This document shows, one piece after another, positions 11,206-23,939 of a stretch of 64,000 nucleotides of DNA (the stretch's first letter is position 1; each line of letters begins with the position of its first letter). Location: NCBI RefSeq assembly GCF_033118175.1, contig NC_083701.1, forward strand, positions 11,303,501-11,367,500, given 5' to 3'. The DNA is from Dama dama (lineage: Eukaryota; Chordata; Mammalia; Artiodactyla; Cervidae). A program made the translations under genes and the position numbers. Under the pieces are notes generated by a model that was given only the letters and a program-made list of their open reading frames with translations, made no database searches and was not told where the DNA came from.

Positions 11206-13879
11206 TGACTAAATCAGCAGCAGCGTATCTTGAATCGTTGGGTCAAGACCCAGGCTCACGGTTTAGTAGGTCATTATAGAACCTCAGAACTGGTAGGAAT
11301 TTAAAAGGCTAAGTAACTCTGTGGTTCCTAATCTGTTCACCAGTGAAAACTCTTTTTTCTTTTATGAGGTAGGTTCCTGATAAATTCTCAGGATCCTGAA
11401 AAGACATGACTCAGGCAACTCCTTTGCAGTCTAAGTTTTAATTGTTTTAATGAACTCTCATTATGTTATAACATGGAAAATGGTGTTTTCATGACTTTTC
11501 TTTTTCTTTTTTTTTTTGGTCTTTAAATACCTTGTTGTACCTATAATTATTATTTTCCTAAGAATGGAGCTGCAATTGCTTCAAGATGAAAGAACCATAG
11601 TGCTTGTGGGTGGGTATGCTCCTCCGAACTTTAGAACTACAACAGAAATTAGAGGTTCACAAGGTAATTGCTGTGATTACAGTTTTCTTTTCGGCCCCAG
11701 ACAGGAGCTCTTGAAACACAATATTCTACTAATTTTTTAAATGTACAGTTTTTAAGGCAACAAGGAAATTACTGAGAGTGTGTACTATTTCTCCCTCGTT
11801 CTCAATGAAAGTTAGCATCTTGTTGAATCTCTTGCAATTGCTGAGGGAAAAGCAGACATCAAATGTCTTACAAGACTGTTAAAAGGCTTATAAGAATTTG
11901 AAGTACTACATCAGCCTTATGATATTACACAACTAAAGTTATTTTGAAAGAAAGCTCCTAATCATTATCAGTCCAAGGTAACAGTAACAACAGCTTTTAA
12001 ACATCTCTATGAACCTTTCTAAGCTTTATATTTCTAGATAATTCATTTCTTTATAATATCTGCAATTTTACATTGCAAATAATGGAATTACATATTATTT
12101 GCACATCTCACACAATAGACATCAATAAATGGCAGACCTTATCCTTTATTCTTTCTAATTGCTACAGACATACTTTTCAGTGACCATATAAGCCCATCTC
12201 TTGGTTTCATATTTTACTTTGTCATTTCCCTGTTGTTAGACTTAGGTTATTTGTAGTTTCTTGTACTGTAAAACCTGGTGATGAGTTTTATACTATCTTC
12301 CTTTTATTCATTCTTGAGGGGATGTGGGTTGTTTTGATAGGAATTGTCAGGAATGGAATTGCCATGTCAAGTGTAAGAGCAGTTTTGTGACTTGGAATAC
12401 ACTTTGTCCTGATTATCAATTGGGACTTTCTCTGAAGCCTGTCCTTTCATTGTTTTTATTATTGTTTCTTTCTTTCCTTTTTTTTTTTTTTTTTACATCT
12501 TTATAAGGATAAAAAGACACTTCACTATTGTTTTACTTGGAATTTAAAAGTTATCAGTGATTGAAGTTCTTTGCATAGGTTTACTGTTTTTAATTTCTTA
12601 TGTTAATGTCTTTTGTCCTCATTCTTCTGATCACAATAGCAGCAAAATAAGAATTCCACATAGTAATTATGTCCTACGGATGTCAACGTTTTTTCCTCTT
12701 CTTGTTGTTGGGATTATTTTTTCTTCTTAGTTCTTTTATCGTGAGTTTTCTGTTTTAGTCTGGTTTTAATCTTGTTTTTTTTTTTTTCCTTGGCTTTTCC
12801 CTAATAGTGTCTGTCTGTTTTTAGACCTCTTACTTCATACACATAGTGTATTTTTTGAGGCTTAACTTTTGTTAATTTTTTTTTTAATATGGAGTTTTCT
12901 ATATTGATGTCCCAATAAGTACTCTGTAAGTGTGCACAAAATTTTCTGATTTTAATTAATTATTTAAGTTATTTTAGTGGAGAATTGCTGGGTTATAAAG
13001 TTAACCATGTTCCTTAAAGTGTCGCAGTCTTCCACTCTAGGGTTGACCTGGCAAGTCCTGGAATGTGTGTCTTTAACTCAGTTTTAGTCCAGTGCAGGCC
13101 ATCAGCTACATCTGTGACATGTGTTGGTGAGCAGACTGCTGCACGGTTCAAACATGGCATTGTGTGTTACGTTTCTAACAAGGACAGTGTTCTACTGTAC
13201 TTAATCATTAAAGATCTACTCTATGCCAAGATGTTTTTCTCCACAGTTTTGTGTTGTTGTATAATTATCATTGTTAATAATTTCAAATTTTGAAGTGAAT
13301 TTTTATAATAAAATGGGTTTACTATAAGACCCACACAAAGAAAGTATCCCAGCCTTTGATATTCTTGTGTGCCTTGGGTATCCAAAAGAAAGGTATAGTT
13401 AATTAGCACATAGTAATTAGCACATAGTGTTTTCCAAATTTTCGGCCTCTTTTTTTCCCCATGGAATACTTTCCAGCATCTCAGATATAGTTTTCTACAG
13501 ACCTCAGTCTGAGAAGTGCCGCTTGAATCCATTTCGCTGTTTGTTCACAAGAAGCGACCTTCATTCGCAGTAGTCATCTTCATGCAGATGTGGAGTTGGG
13601 GTTTCTTGATCTCCACTGTCAAATCAGGCCAGTCTTTGTAAAAACCATTACTTAGCAATGACCAGATCTACGGTCAGCAGCTCTGAGGTTCCTTTTGGAG
13701 AGGACACAAGAGTTCTAAACTCGGCCAAGCTGGGGACGTCACCAGTGGCAGAGCCTGTCTCCCCTAAGAACTTCTTTTCTCAGAAGCTGGGCCCTTGAGC
13801 CACCTATAGAAAGCTTAGTGAGCCAAAGACCTGAGCATAAGAAGCAACAGACCAAAGCATGTCTTTTAACTGGAGAGGC
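11206..13879. other. AT-rich intronic stretch, few recognisable repeats
   Basis: About 2.7 kb, with T-runs at about 11507-11518, 12478-12494 and 12774-12788. The segment 12180-12460 faintly resembles antisense old L1, but I cannot prove it. A 14-bp repeat (aattagcacatagt) occurs twice at 13401-13428. No exon is seen. Confidence 0.4.
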
Positions 13880-14008
13880 AGCCTGTTGTGGCAGAAGGAA
13901 CACAGACACTGGGGGTTAGACTTTACAGGGTGAAAAGCCTGGTTTTGCCATTTCCCAGACTTTTGGCCCTGGACACTTGGTCTGAATCAATTCCTCCATC
14001 TTTAAAAA
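13880..14008 (+). mobile_element. MIR SINE fragment
   Basis: It carries gacactgggggttagac, gcctggttttgccatttccc and ggacacttggtctgaatcaattcctcc in MIR order, diverged. It directly abuts a CHR fragment. Confidence 0.5.
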
Positions 14009-14010
14009 GT

Positions 14011-14131
14011 CACAAGAGAAGCCACCGCAATGAGAAGCCTGTTCACCACAACTAGAGAGAAGTCACCACTTGCCACAGCTAGAGAAAAGCCCCCGGAGCA
14101 ACAAAGACCCAGCACAGCCAATAAATAAAAT
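14011..14131 (+). mobile_element. CHR-type SINE, 3' half
   Basis: It reads acaagagaagccaccgcaatgagaagcc, then gccacagctagagaaaagcc, aacaaagacccagcacagcc and aataaataaa. The tRNA-like head and first half are absent. Confidence 0.8.
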
Positions 14132-15509
14132 TCTTTTTTGACAGGCACTAAGTATGCTTATTTTATATGATTGATAGTCTTCGAATACAGAATTCAAAAT
14201 GAACTTTTCTGAACATTTCTTGGGGGGACAGAGAACACAAAAAAGTGACACAGAAATGACTGGAATTAGAATCTGAGACCAAAGCCACAGTTGATCTTTT
14301 TAATCTCATAGAGGTCTTAAATGTAAGATCGTTCTAGGGTCACTCACTTTTAAAAAATTAACATGTCAAAAAAAAAATTTAAGATGTCTTTCCTTTAAAA
14401 CAAAATCTAATATGCTAAGAGAGTTGAAGCAGTAGGATATGGTCCCTAGGACCTGAAAATGGTTTGTTTTCAGAAAATTAGAGCCAAGAGAAGCTTCGTA
14501 GTGGCCAGTCTTCCAAGTTGACAGGTCAGGAAGCTGGGGGCCTGAGAGGTGGGGTCAGAGTTAGCTGCCAGGTGACCCTACCTAGATCCTGGGTGGGGTC
14601 CCATCTGTGCACTGTGAACACCTTGGTCTCCAGGTCACATGCATTCTTAGGGCAGGAAGCTGGTTCTGCAGTGGGGAAAGGCAATGAGTAAGTATGTGTG
14701 TAGCATCTTGAAAGATTCATAGCTCCGTTTGTTGGAGATGGAAATGTAAGGAAGAAGTCCTTATGATAAGTGCTCTCACAGCACTGCAGAGAGATTCGTT
14801 CTCAGCAGGAAGGGGCAGGTTTCAAAGAAGAGATGATAAAACTCAATCGTAAAGGTTGAGCCTCTGTTTGTAGTATGTTAAGATGGAGAAGAAAACGCAG
14901 AAGTATTACTGAGGACGAGAGCTGTATCTACTGGAGTTGGCATCTCCAGAGTCAAACAGAGGTCAGACAGGTGCTGCGTACAACTGGGCACCATGGACCT
15001 GGACTGCCAGCAACGTCGGGTGAGAGATCGGAGAGAGCAGGTCATTGTGCTGCAGAAGGGAGCCTGCGGAAGCCCGTGCGGTAAGGCAAAGAGGGCTTTC
15101 AAGGTCATTGAAAGACTCAGCCTGCTCATTATTCTAAGTTTTAAAGCAAGAGAGTGCCATGATCGGATTCATAGTTTAGAAGAACTCCTCCCTCTGCCCG
15201 GGACATGCTGCAGCCCTGAAGTCAGGCCAGCACCAAGGGGATGGGTTTAAGGACTGCTGCAGAGGTGGGCCTGGCCGGGTTTTGTGGTCTCCAGAGTCCA
15301 GCTCGGCATCTCGATATCCTCCACCGAGGTCGTGCGTGGGTGTGGAGGGGAGAAGGTTATTTCTGGAGGAAGCCTTAAATATGAAGTGTGATCCTAGAGG
15401 AGGAAGTGGATCCAGCCACATGAGAAATAACTTAGAAGTTCTGTCTGTGTGAGACCCAGCCGATCGGCTCTTTCCTTTCCGATCTTGCCCCTGTCCCTCC
15501 CATTCCCAG
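14132..15509. other. Intronic sequence, nothing recognised
   Basis: Mixed-composition intron. The open frames at 14875-15250 have no recognisable protein similarity and no splice context that I would trust. Confidence 0.4.
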
Positions 15510-15800
15510 CACATCAGCCAGAGTCATTTTTCCAAAGTTCAGGAGTAATTGCCACCTTCTTTCTTGTAAAACCCCAGCAGCCCCACTCTTGACTTACCTT
15601 TGCCGTCAGAATAAAACCGAACTCTTTCTTTGGCCTCTCCCCCTCATGTGATCTGGCCCCCATCCATCTCTTTATCCTCCACGTGTCCACGTGGTCTGGC
15701 CACGTGGCCTCCCTGGTGCTTCTAAACCACAGCATCTCTGCTCTGAGGAACGTTGGTTTGCACCTTGCCGTTCCCTGTCTCTCCCTCTTCGAAGAAGAGC
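15510..15800 (+). mobile_element. L2 LINE 3' region fragment
   Basis: It reads aataaaaccgaactctttc, cctcatgtgatctggccccc, the 'ggccacgtggcctccctggtgc' block and ttgccgttccctgtctctcc. This follows the old mammalian L2 pattern (aaatccaaactcct ... tgatctggcccc ... tggccttcttgctgttcc). It is diverged. Confidence 0.6.
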
Positions 15801-16694
15801 ACTGTCTGGTCTTTGCCTGGTGTCCCCACGCCAAGTGTGGGCATTGGCTGTTGAGAGGAGTAGGCGTTTGTGGATGGACGCGCCCAGTCTCTGGATAGTT
15901 CCCTCTCACACTGCTCAGTGGGGACTAAAGCGACCGCTCAATGGACCAGAGCCGGATTAGAAGTACCAGGTGGAGAAACTGTCCCTCTTCTTAAAATAAG
16001 CTCCTGATTCCCTCACTGACCCCAAGGATAAGCCCACCAATTCTTCTTGAGGGTTTTTCTGCCAGTCACTCTTAGTAGTGTTTTTCGCTCTGGTATTTTA
16101 AGGTGTACCTGGAAGCTTTCACAAGCCTGTGCATCTCCATGTGCTGTTGTGATTAGTTATGCTCTTTAACCTGTTTTTCTCTTTGGGGGCACACATGCCA
16201 GAGATCAGGTTTAGTGCAAGTCATGCCCAGCGTCCAGCATGGCTCTCAGTGAAGGCCACGGAGGCTGCTCTGCAGTCCCCCGGGTGCCCCTGAAGCCACA
16301 TGGAAACCCTCTGTGAGGCTGACTCATCACCACCACACCCAGCACAGTGTTTGGTTAGCAGATGGGCCCACGTGAAGTGGGGGGCGGGGGGTGTGGGGAC
16401 AGCCAGGTGACTCAGCCCCAAGGAGCTGCAGGCTGACCTCCTCCCACTTTGCTTTTGTCCCCTCCCCCCTGTAAAGAGCGACTTCAGGTTCTCAAGCTAA
16501 GCGTTGATCTCAATTCCTCTTTGGCTTCTTCCGAGAGCGTCCCTCAAATGGGAAGGAGAAGGTTTCGGAAGTTGCTTGTCTCGTGGCCTGGTTACCGAAT
16601 CCTTGGCTGATCTTGTCTTTTAAAGTTTCCTCCGTCCTCCAGACCCACTGTGTCAGGCTGGCAGCTTGGAGAACACGAAGCTCACGAATACGGG

Positions 16695-16850
16695 CTTGCG
16701 GGTCAGGAACCGGGCGTGAACCTTGACTGCGTATCTGACTTGATGCAGGATCTCGGGCCATCCTGCGCTTCAGTCTCCTTCTCAGTAAAATGTGGGCGAC
16801 AGAGACATCCTTATTGGTTACTGTGAGGATTAAATAAGAACACATTCCTG
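16695..16850 (+). mobile_element. MIR SINE fragment
   Basis: It carries gaaccttgactgcgtatctg, cttcagtctccttctcagtaaaatg and gttactgtgaggattaaataagaac in MIR order. Confidence 0.55.
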
Positions 16851-16923
16851 TTGTTTTTATCATCCTCATCATCAGTGTTGGGAGAAGGGGGGTGAGACTG
16901 GGCTGCTGTAAGCCTCTAAGGAA

Positions 16924-17211
16924 GACTTCCCTGGGGACTCAGTGGTTTAGAATCCCCCTGCCCACGCAAGGGACACAGGTTCGATCGCTGGTCCAGGAAG
17001 ATCCCACATGCCGAGGGGCAACTAAGCCCACGTGCCACAACTACTGAGCCTGTGCTCTGGAGCCTCCTTGCCGCTACTACTGAAGCCCAAGCACCCTAGA
17101 GCCCATGCTCCCCAGCAAGAGAAGCCACCGCAGGGAGAAGCCCGTGCACCGCAACTGGAGAACAGCCCACGCACAGCAACAAAGACACAGTACAGCCAGA
17201 AATAAATAAAC
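16924..17211 (+). mobile_element. Long CHR-type SINE, near full length
   Basis: It opens gacttccctggggactcag with the tRNA-like head, then atcccacatgccgagg, ctactgagcctgtgctc, gagaagccaccgcagggag and gcaacaaagacacagtacagcc, and ends aataaataaa. Full-length form of about 285 bp. Confidence 0.88.
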
Positions 17212-18110
17212 AATTTTGTGAAAACGTCTCTTTAAACGAAAAAAGTCTCTTAGGACAGTTAGAGGTGAAGGAGGCGAGACGGAAATACTTTCCTGTGGCG
17301 ATGTCAGCCGAGGAGGGCAGGGGCGCTTCAGGACAACTCCCTTGAGCAGGTCCCACGGAGCCAGCAGGAGTCCTCAAGGGCTGGGCCCTCCGAGGTCTTC
17401 ACCGCAGCATCCGTTTCGTGATGGCTCCGCAGCCAGGCCCTGCTTCTTCCAGGGCCCAGATATGCACCAGAGGCACTCTGGTGGCTGCACTCGCCAACGA
17501 GGGCTTGAATGCTGGAATGTGGGTGACCCCATGGAACTGGGGGCCCCGCGTGGTAACAGCGCCAAATGGTGTGGGACCAGTAGGAGTAGAGCCATTCGGT
17601 GTAGAGACCCAGCCTCACGGGGCAAAGCAGGACTGGGCTTAGCGCTGAGAGTCAGGTAGGGTCTTATTATATGGCTTAAAGCGTCTTAAAGGGGTCCTTC
17701 CCACTTTCCTCTGTTCACTCTGCTGATCCCCACAGCAGTACAAGAGTCGGTTTAGTGGTTCAGCAAAGAGTCTTGACTATGACAGTGCAAGGTTGTATGA
17801 AACACTTAGGTTTTTAAAATGAATAGCGCTTAAGAAATAAATAGCGTTCTGTGAGTTCCAGTGCTGTTCTGTCTAGCTTTACTTATAGATGCCTTCAGTA
17901 TAGAAGCAGGTTCCTTTGACTCACATTTACTGAGCCCCTGCTCTGGGCCTTGTGTAGCCACTTCCTTCAAGATGTGCACACAGGGAGCGGGACTTTGGTG
18001 AGCCGCAGCTTTATGCAGTATCTTTTCTTCGGCCTGGAAAGTTGATAGGTTGGTGCTGTTTTCCTGCATGGCATAGATCCTTAGAATCAATCAGGAGGTA
18101 TTGCTGAAGG
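17212..18110. other. Intronic sequence, GC-richer, nothing recognised
   Basis: The segment 17280-17640 is richer in G and C and has overlapping open frames on both strands, but there is no recognisable protein and CpG density does not look like an island. Segment 17880-18000 may hold a decayed MIR. Confidence 0.4.
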
Positions 18111-18243
18111 AATATGGCATCACCAACTCAACGGACATGAGTTTCAGCAAACTCCAGGAGACAGAGGAGGTCAGGGGAGCCTGGCAGGCTGCAGTCCATG
18201 GGGTCGAAAAGAGTCAGACACGACTTAGTGATTGAACAACAAC
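18111..18243 (+). mobile_element. BovB 3' end insertion with 11-bp TSD
   Basis: It reads aatatggcatcaccaactca, aactccaggagacagagga and gaaaagagtcagacacgac, then attgaacaacaac. It is flanked by attgctgaagg at 18100-18110 and attgcttaagg at 18244-18254, one mismatch. Confidence 0.85.
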
Positions 18244-19007
18244 ATTGCTTAAGGTAATACATTGATCTTTGCTGCTTATCTGAGCTGTGAAGTGGGGTCC
18301 AAACCCTTAGTCCTCAGCTCCCACAATTCTCTGCTGCCTGTGAGTCTGATTCCCCTTTTGTGAATCCATCCAGCTACAGGTGGAGTAGAGGACAGGAGAA
18401 GTTTCTGATTGAAATCTGTATAAACAAAGGAGAATCTGAATTTTGAGGACACTTTTATAGTCTAAAATAGTGTAAAGAGCTTAAAACCTTTGTGGATGAC
18501 CTGTCAGCTTTCCCTTTTTGAGATGCATTATGCAAATCACGTTTTATTTTAGGTTGATCATTTCCCCTTGTGTAGCAGCCTCATTCAACTCATGTTAATC
18601 TTGAAACTAAGACACGATAACATCTCTCCCTCTTCCTTTCATGTGAGCTACTCTTGGCCTTAGTGCTGTGTAGCTGAACCACAGGGTGCCTCTCAGCACC
18701 CCAGTAACTTCCACTCCTCAGGTTAATAGGGGCTGTGCTTCCAGCATTTGAGGTGAATGCAAAAGAAAAAAGGAGAGTGCTAGCAGGCCACGCCACTTTA
18801 CATCTGGGGAAGAGTTTGGAGAAAAGGATTTCAGCAGAGATGTTAGCAGTTGCAGAAGCTCTTGGGTGGATTCAAGTTTATGGGTTCCGAAAGACTGCGG
18901 ATGTGACTTAGACACGAGTGGAGAGTGTGGGAACAGAGTCAGAGGGCAGCAGCCCTGGATCTCATAGGGCCTGGCTGGCAGTAAAGAGGACTTGGGTTTT
19001 ACTCTTG

Positions 19008-19241
19008 GTTCAGTTCAGGCGCTCAGTCGTGTCTGACTCTGGGACCCATGGACTGCAGCATGCCAGGCTTCCCTATCCATCACCGACTCCTAGAGCTTAC
19101 TCAAACTCATGTCCTTCGAGTCAGTGATGCCATCCAGCCATCTCATCCTCTGTCGTCCCTTTCTCCTTCTGCCGTCAGTCTTTCCGTGCATCAGGGTCTT
19201 TTCCACGGAACAGTTCTTGGCATCAGGTGGCCAAAGTGTTG
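19008..19241 (-). mobile_element. BovB LINE 3' region, antisense
   Basis: It reads cagttcaggcgctcagtcgtg, tccatcaccgactcctagag, catcctctgtcgtccctttctcc and cttggcatcaggtggccaaag. This is the BovB 3' region in reverse and carries no complete reading frame. Confidence 0.85.
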
Positions 19242-19745
19242 GACCAGCGGATTCATCCTTTCTCCCTTCCGTGTGTATTTTCCTTTCGTTAACGGAGCAA
19301 GTTCTTACTCAGCATCTTCTGTGCTAAGAAAGAAACAAACACAAGTGTTATTACTGGAGCGCTTTCAGTTGATAAGTAGAGAAAGAGACAGAGGTACTAA
19401 AATTTTACCCTAAAATTCAGGGTAAAGGACAGTATGATTGGGGAAGTATGGCCAAAATCCCAGGGTAGGGAGGAGTCCTACTTTATGAGTAACTTCCTTC
19501 CTGTCTCATCTAACGCAGTCCCACGCGTCCCAGCGGTCCTAGTGAAGGGTTTTGTTGTCGTTCTGCTGTAGCAGGTAGAAGCGGGGACGTGCAGCTGGGA
19601 AAGCAGGGGCAGAGGCAGTGCCTGGCCCAGAGGAGGGACCACTCTGTGCCAGCCACAGCTAATGGATGAACAAGTGAGCGAGTGACATAAAAACCCGGGA
19701 TTGACCCTCAGAACAGAGACTCAGTTGCATTAACCTGAGACTGTC

Positions 19746-20117
19746 CACCAGAGGCCTGGATGAACCCTCACCTGAAGAGCTTTAGGGAGGAGAGTTCCAG
19801 GCAGACAGGTCAGCCGGTGCAAATGCCCTGAGTGGGGGGAACGGGCGTGGATGGATTCCTGTGCATTTCTGAGGGCATCTGTTGTTTGCATTCCACTGTG
19901 ACTTAGGGATGCCCCTCGGCCCAGAGGGGTACGAAAGGTTCCATGTCCTACTCCGAATGGCTTCTTGATTCTTAAAGATTTTTTTTTTTTCTTTCTCATG
20001 TGCAGTTTGAATAATCTTTCCGAAGCCTCAGGTTCCCGGCTTCTGTCGGTGTGGTCTCTCCAGTAGGCTTGCTCTCATTTGCAGCAGCCTGTACCTTATC
20101 TGAGTGTTCAGATGCCC
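19746..20117. repeat. Local direct duplication, copy 1
   Basis: About 370 bp align, at an estimated 80 % identity by eye, with 21922-22293. Shared landmarks are cacctgaagag/aact, gagggaggagagttcca, gtggattcctgtgcat, ctcggcccagaggggtacgaaagg, cttgattcttaaaga and caacagcctgtacctt. Both antisense translations share SLRIK and RTPLGR...ASL, confirming alignment in more than one frame. The start resembles a segment seen repeatedly in mammalian genomes, so two copies of one old dispersed repeat is the alternative. Confidence 0.75.
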
Positions 20118-20747
20118 CAGCCCTTTTAAGAGGAAATGACATGGTCACTCTCCCTTCTGGCTCCTTAAGTCACAGTGCCCTTCATCGTCACATCGGCTTA
20201 CTTTCTGGGCCCATACTTACTTGGTCCATGTTACAGTTATACACGTGCATTCTAGGGTGTGGAGTCTTGTGATGGATAACTAATGTAATGACTTGGCTAG
20301 AAGGCCGCACACAAGCCTCCATCACTATTTTATTCTCAGCGAGTGTATGAGAATTAATTAGGCATCTCCCTCCTCCCAGAAAGGCAGTGGGGTTGCTCAG
20401 CAAGATGAAGGATGAAGCATCTGGGCTTTGAACCAAAATTAGGCCAGCATCATCTCCCTTTGATTTCCCTATTAAGCCGGTTGCACAGAAGAAGAGCTTT
20501 CACCTTGTGGTGATTACGGGACAAATGCATCTGTTGAAATGCATTTCTGAAATTACCTCCCTGAATAGGACTATTAAAATAATAAAACGGAAGCACTCAT
20601 TTTTTTTCCCCCAACTGAGTAAAAACTCTTTTCATTGAAGAAACCACTTTGCTAGTGGGAGTGCTTGTTTCAGAAACGCTGTGCTGTCACCACTGCAAGT
20701 GTTTCAGAAATTTCTCTCCTGGAAGCACCTCCAAAGGTGAGGGTAAT

Positions 20748-20855
20748 GATAGCAGTTTTTGAGCACCTGCTCCGTGCAAGGCTTTGTGTCAGCCACATCC
20801 AGGTACTTTCATCTGTTTAACGTTCAGCATCGCTAGAGGGTGGGAGGTGTGATCG
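20748..20855 (-). mobile_element. MIR SINE fragment, antisense
   Basis: It reads tttttgagcacctgctccgtgcaaggctttgtgtcagc, then gtttaacgttcagcatcgc. This matches the MIR end in reverse. Confidence 0.5.
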
Positions 20856-21273
20856 ATGTCTTCCCAGGCACGTTTGTGAAACATTCTATGAGGTTATGTT
20901 ATCTACTATTTGCTTTCTCTGTAAGTATACGCGTAAGACTTAGCACCAAAGACTTGTGCTTTATTTTCAAAAATCACATCTACCTAAAATAAGACACATT
21001 TTTTCCCACTTGAGTATATTGAAAAGAAGGTACCCTGGACTTAGAAAGTAATTCTGAAAGAGAAAATCTTAATGAGTGTTAACAGTCATATTGGCATTGC
21101 TCGTTTAACGTAGGTGTACTGTATTCCAATAAAATGTTTTTAACAGTTGACAGAATAACTATCTTAAGATACAAAACTAACTGAAAATGTGTAAGCTCTG
21201 TCTGTCCTTTTAAACAGTTACTCGAGATACTGTGTGGTCATATTCCTTATACATATATGTGTGACACACACAT

Positions 21274-21330
21274 ATACACTCACACATTTAACACATACAC
21301 ACTCACACATTTAACACATACATATACATA
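21274..21330. repeat. CA-rich simple repeat with a 23-bp tandem unit
   Basis: The unit acactcacacatttaacacatac occurs twice in a row within an ACAT-rich stretch beginning at about 21245. Confidence 0.7.
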
Positions 21331-21762
21331 CTTTTAGACCTCAGCTGTTCAAAACCATCAGGGGAAGGATTGCAGAGGGCCTTGTTTCTCAATTCAAAAT
21401 TCTATTCAGCCATTTTCAAGGCAAGCCTTGCATTGCATACATTGCTATTTGGGGAGCTGAGAATAATGAGGGGTTCGTTGATTCATTATTTGTAACTTTG
21501 TTTCGTAAGCGTTTGTGAGCTTCCGCTCAGCTGGACACCGGAACTGGGAATTCAGCCATGAAGAGGTTCCAAGGGGCCCACGTCCATAGGGCTCTCCTTC
21601 CCCCGGTGGAGGGAGAGAAGTTCCATACAGGTCACGACCCGGATCGTTTCAGGGATGTGTAGCGCTGTTGAGTATCCAGTGTGAAGTGTATGAGAGAGTG
21701 AATGGTGGGGGAGAGGGATACGCTGCTTTAGGTGGATCATAGAAGGTCTCCTGGAGGAAGGA

Positions 21763-21904
21763 GCTTTTTTTTTTTTTTTTTTAATTTGGCTGTGCCAGGC
21801 CTTAGTTGGGGCATGCAACATTCTAGTTCCCTGATCAGGGGTGGAACCCAGCCCCCTGCACAGGGAGCATGCAGTCTTAGCCTCTGGACCACCAGGGAGG
21901 TCCC
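21763..21904 (-). mobile_element. Short CHR-type SINE, antisense
   Basis: It starts with poly(T) and aatttggctgtgccaggcc, then gttccctgatcaggggtgga and cctctggaccaccagggaggtccc. It sits 18 bp before duplication copy 2. Confidence 0.8.
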
Positions 21905-21921
21905 AGGAGGGGGCTGCTAAC

Positions 21922-22293
21922 CCGAGGCCTGGGTAAGCAGAAAGAGCCCTCACCTGAAGAACTTAGGGAGGAGAGTTCCAGACAGACAGATCAGCTGGTA
22001 CAGATGCCCCGAGTGGAGGGGACCAGGCGTGGCTGGATTCCTGTGCATCTTCAAGAGCATCTGTTGTCTGCACTCTGTTGTGACCCAGGGATGCTGCTCG
22101 GCCCAGAGGGGTACGAAAGGCTCCCCGTCCTACCCCAAATGACCCCTTGATTCTTAAAGAATTCTTTTTCACTCTCACATCCAGGTTGTAGACTCCTTCT
22201 GAGCCCTCAGGTTGCTAGCCTCTGTGGTGTGGTTTCTCCAGCAGCCTCTCGCTAGCTTGCAACAGCCTGTACCTTCTCTCTATGTTCAGATGC
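21922..22293. repeat. Local direct duplication, copy 2
   Basis: This is the partner of 19746-20117 in the same orientation, about 2.2 kb downstream. Identity stops soon after ttcagatgccc. The intervening 1.8 kb is not itself duplicated. Confidence 0.75.
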
Positions 22294-23418
22294 CCACACT
22301 TGCTAGGACTGTGCATGAAATAAGCTGTCTCCATATAGAGATGAGAAGTACTTTTCGAGGTTAATGCCCCTGCTCTTCAGTAATGCAGAGAAGGCGGGGC
22401 TGCTGTATTGCGGAATTCTTAGATGGGGAAGGTATTATTGTGTTATTAGAGATCAGCCTGTTCTCCTGGATTCCTGCCTTGGCTCATTCGTCCTTCTCCC
22501 CTCTCCCTCTCTCCTCCTTTCACAAACACATCCACTTTTTCGAGTTGTTCACCTCCAGATGCATACTTGGAATGCAGGCACGTATTTTAACATACTTTTA
22601 ATGGGTTGAGAGAGAGGATAGTTATGAAGCCCATTCATCCGCCTCTTTTCTCTCCGCTTTATTTAGTTTTACACACAGGACATTTTAAAAGATGTCACTG
22701 CCGAGTGGTGCTCGTCTGGCAGTCGAGGGGATGGCGCTCTCTAGCACATTTAGACATGTGTTATTTCTGGAGGGAGCCTTGTTTGATTGAAGGACAGCAT
22801 TTCCTGGCTCTTTTCAACACGGAGCTCTAAACAGTGCATTTTACTTGGCTGCCTATTGCCAGTGGCCAAATAGGAGAGTGTAAAAAGAGAAGTGTCACCT
22901 AGATGTAATGGTGGCTGTGGATGTGATTAATAACCTTTAAAAGTAAGTACGTGAACTTTACATCCTATTAGTTTATAGACAGGTTGGTAAGAATCCAACA
23001 TAAATTTCTGAGACTTTCCCTCCTGCAGAAAGGAAGCAGATAACTGGCCTCATAAAATGTTATGGCTAAAATCTTCCCCAGCCCTTTGCTTATTGGGAGT
23101 CATTAACTCTGTGTGTGGACATTAAAGTCCACTCATTAATTTCCCTATGAGTAGAATCATTCTTCAGTGGTTATCACTCCCTGAAGCTAAGCCAGTAGTG
23201 TATTTTCTTCCATAAGGAGATCTTTTGTTCTTTCTCTAAAGTTATTAAAAAAAATCAGGAGAAACATGAGCATGCCATCTACAGTGGGTTTTTAGGTGGC
23301 TTGTTTGAAAAAGCGTCAGCTGGTTTTTCTCTTACCTGATATGTGACACCTGGCAAGCTGTTTGACTTCTCCAAAATAAAGCAGGCGTTTTCATCAGGAA
23401 AAAAAGATGGCAGTAATA
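22294..23418. other. Intronic sequence, nothing recognised
   Basis: About 1.1 kb without a repeat that I recognise and without a convincing exon. Confidence 0.4.
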
Positions 23419-23428
23419 ATGTATATAA

Positions 23429-23654
23429 GGGCTTCCCTGGTGGCTCAGTGGTAAAGAATCTGCCTGCAATGCAGGAGCCGCAGGAGACCCGGGTTCTATC
23501 CTTGGGTCAGAAAGATCCCCTGGAGGACGACTTGGCAACCCACTCCAGTATTCTGGCTTGAAAAATCCCATGGTTGGAGGAGCCTGGTGAGCTACAGTCC
23601 TGAGGGTTGCAAAGAGTCGGACACGACTGAAATGACCTAGCATGCATGGTCAAT
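23429..23654 (+). mobile_element. Bov-tA/Bov-A SINE with 10-bp TSD
   Basis: The head ggcttccctggtggctcagtgg is followed by a duplicated gcaggag in the tRNA-like part (caggagccgcaggagacc), then the Bov-A body and gagtcggacacgactg. It is flanked by atgtatataa at 23419-23428 and 23655-23664. Confidence 0.9.
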
Positions 23655-23939
23655 ATGTATATAAAAAAATAAATGGTGGCATTTATTAGAATTATTTTTT
23701 AAAATATCCTTACCTCAAAAGCAGTTCATCAAAGGATAAACCCTTTGGATCCCATCTCTTAAAATGCGTGCTTATTTCGTTACTGTCTTCCCTCCCGCTC
23801 TTACCAGCAACCTAACTATCTTGACTCAGGTTTGCCTCTGCAAACTGGTGCACACTCCCCGCTCAAGATGAGACTGCTTTCTGTTTCAGTTCCTCAGGGG
23901 AAATCATTGGAACGCAGAACTGGTTAGTGATTAGGGGGT

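Noticed and set aside
17280..17640. GC-rich segment as CpG island or promoter
   Set aside because: CpG dinucleotides are sparse relative to GC content and there is no transcription start context.
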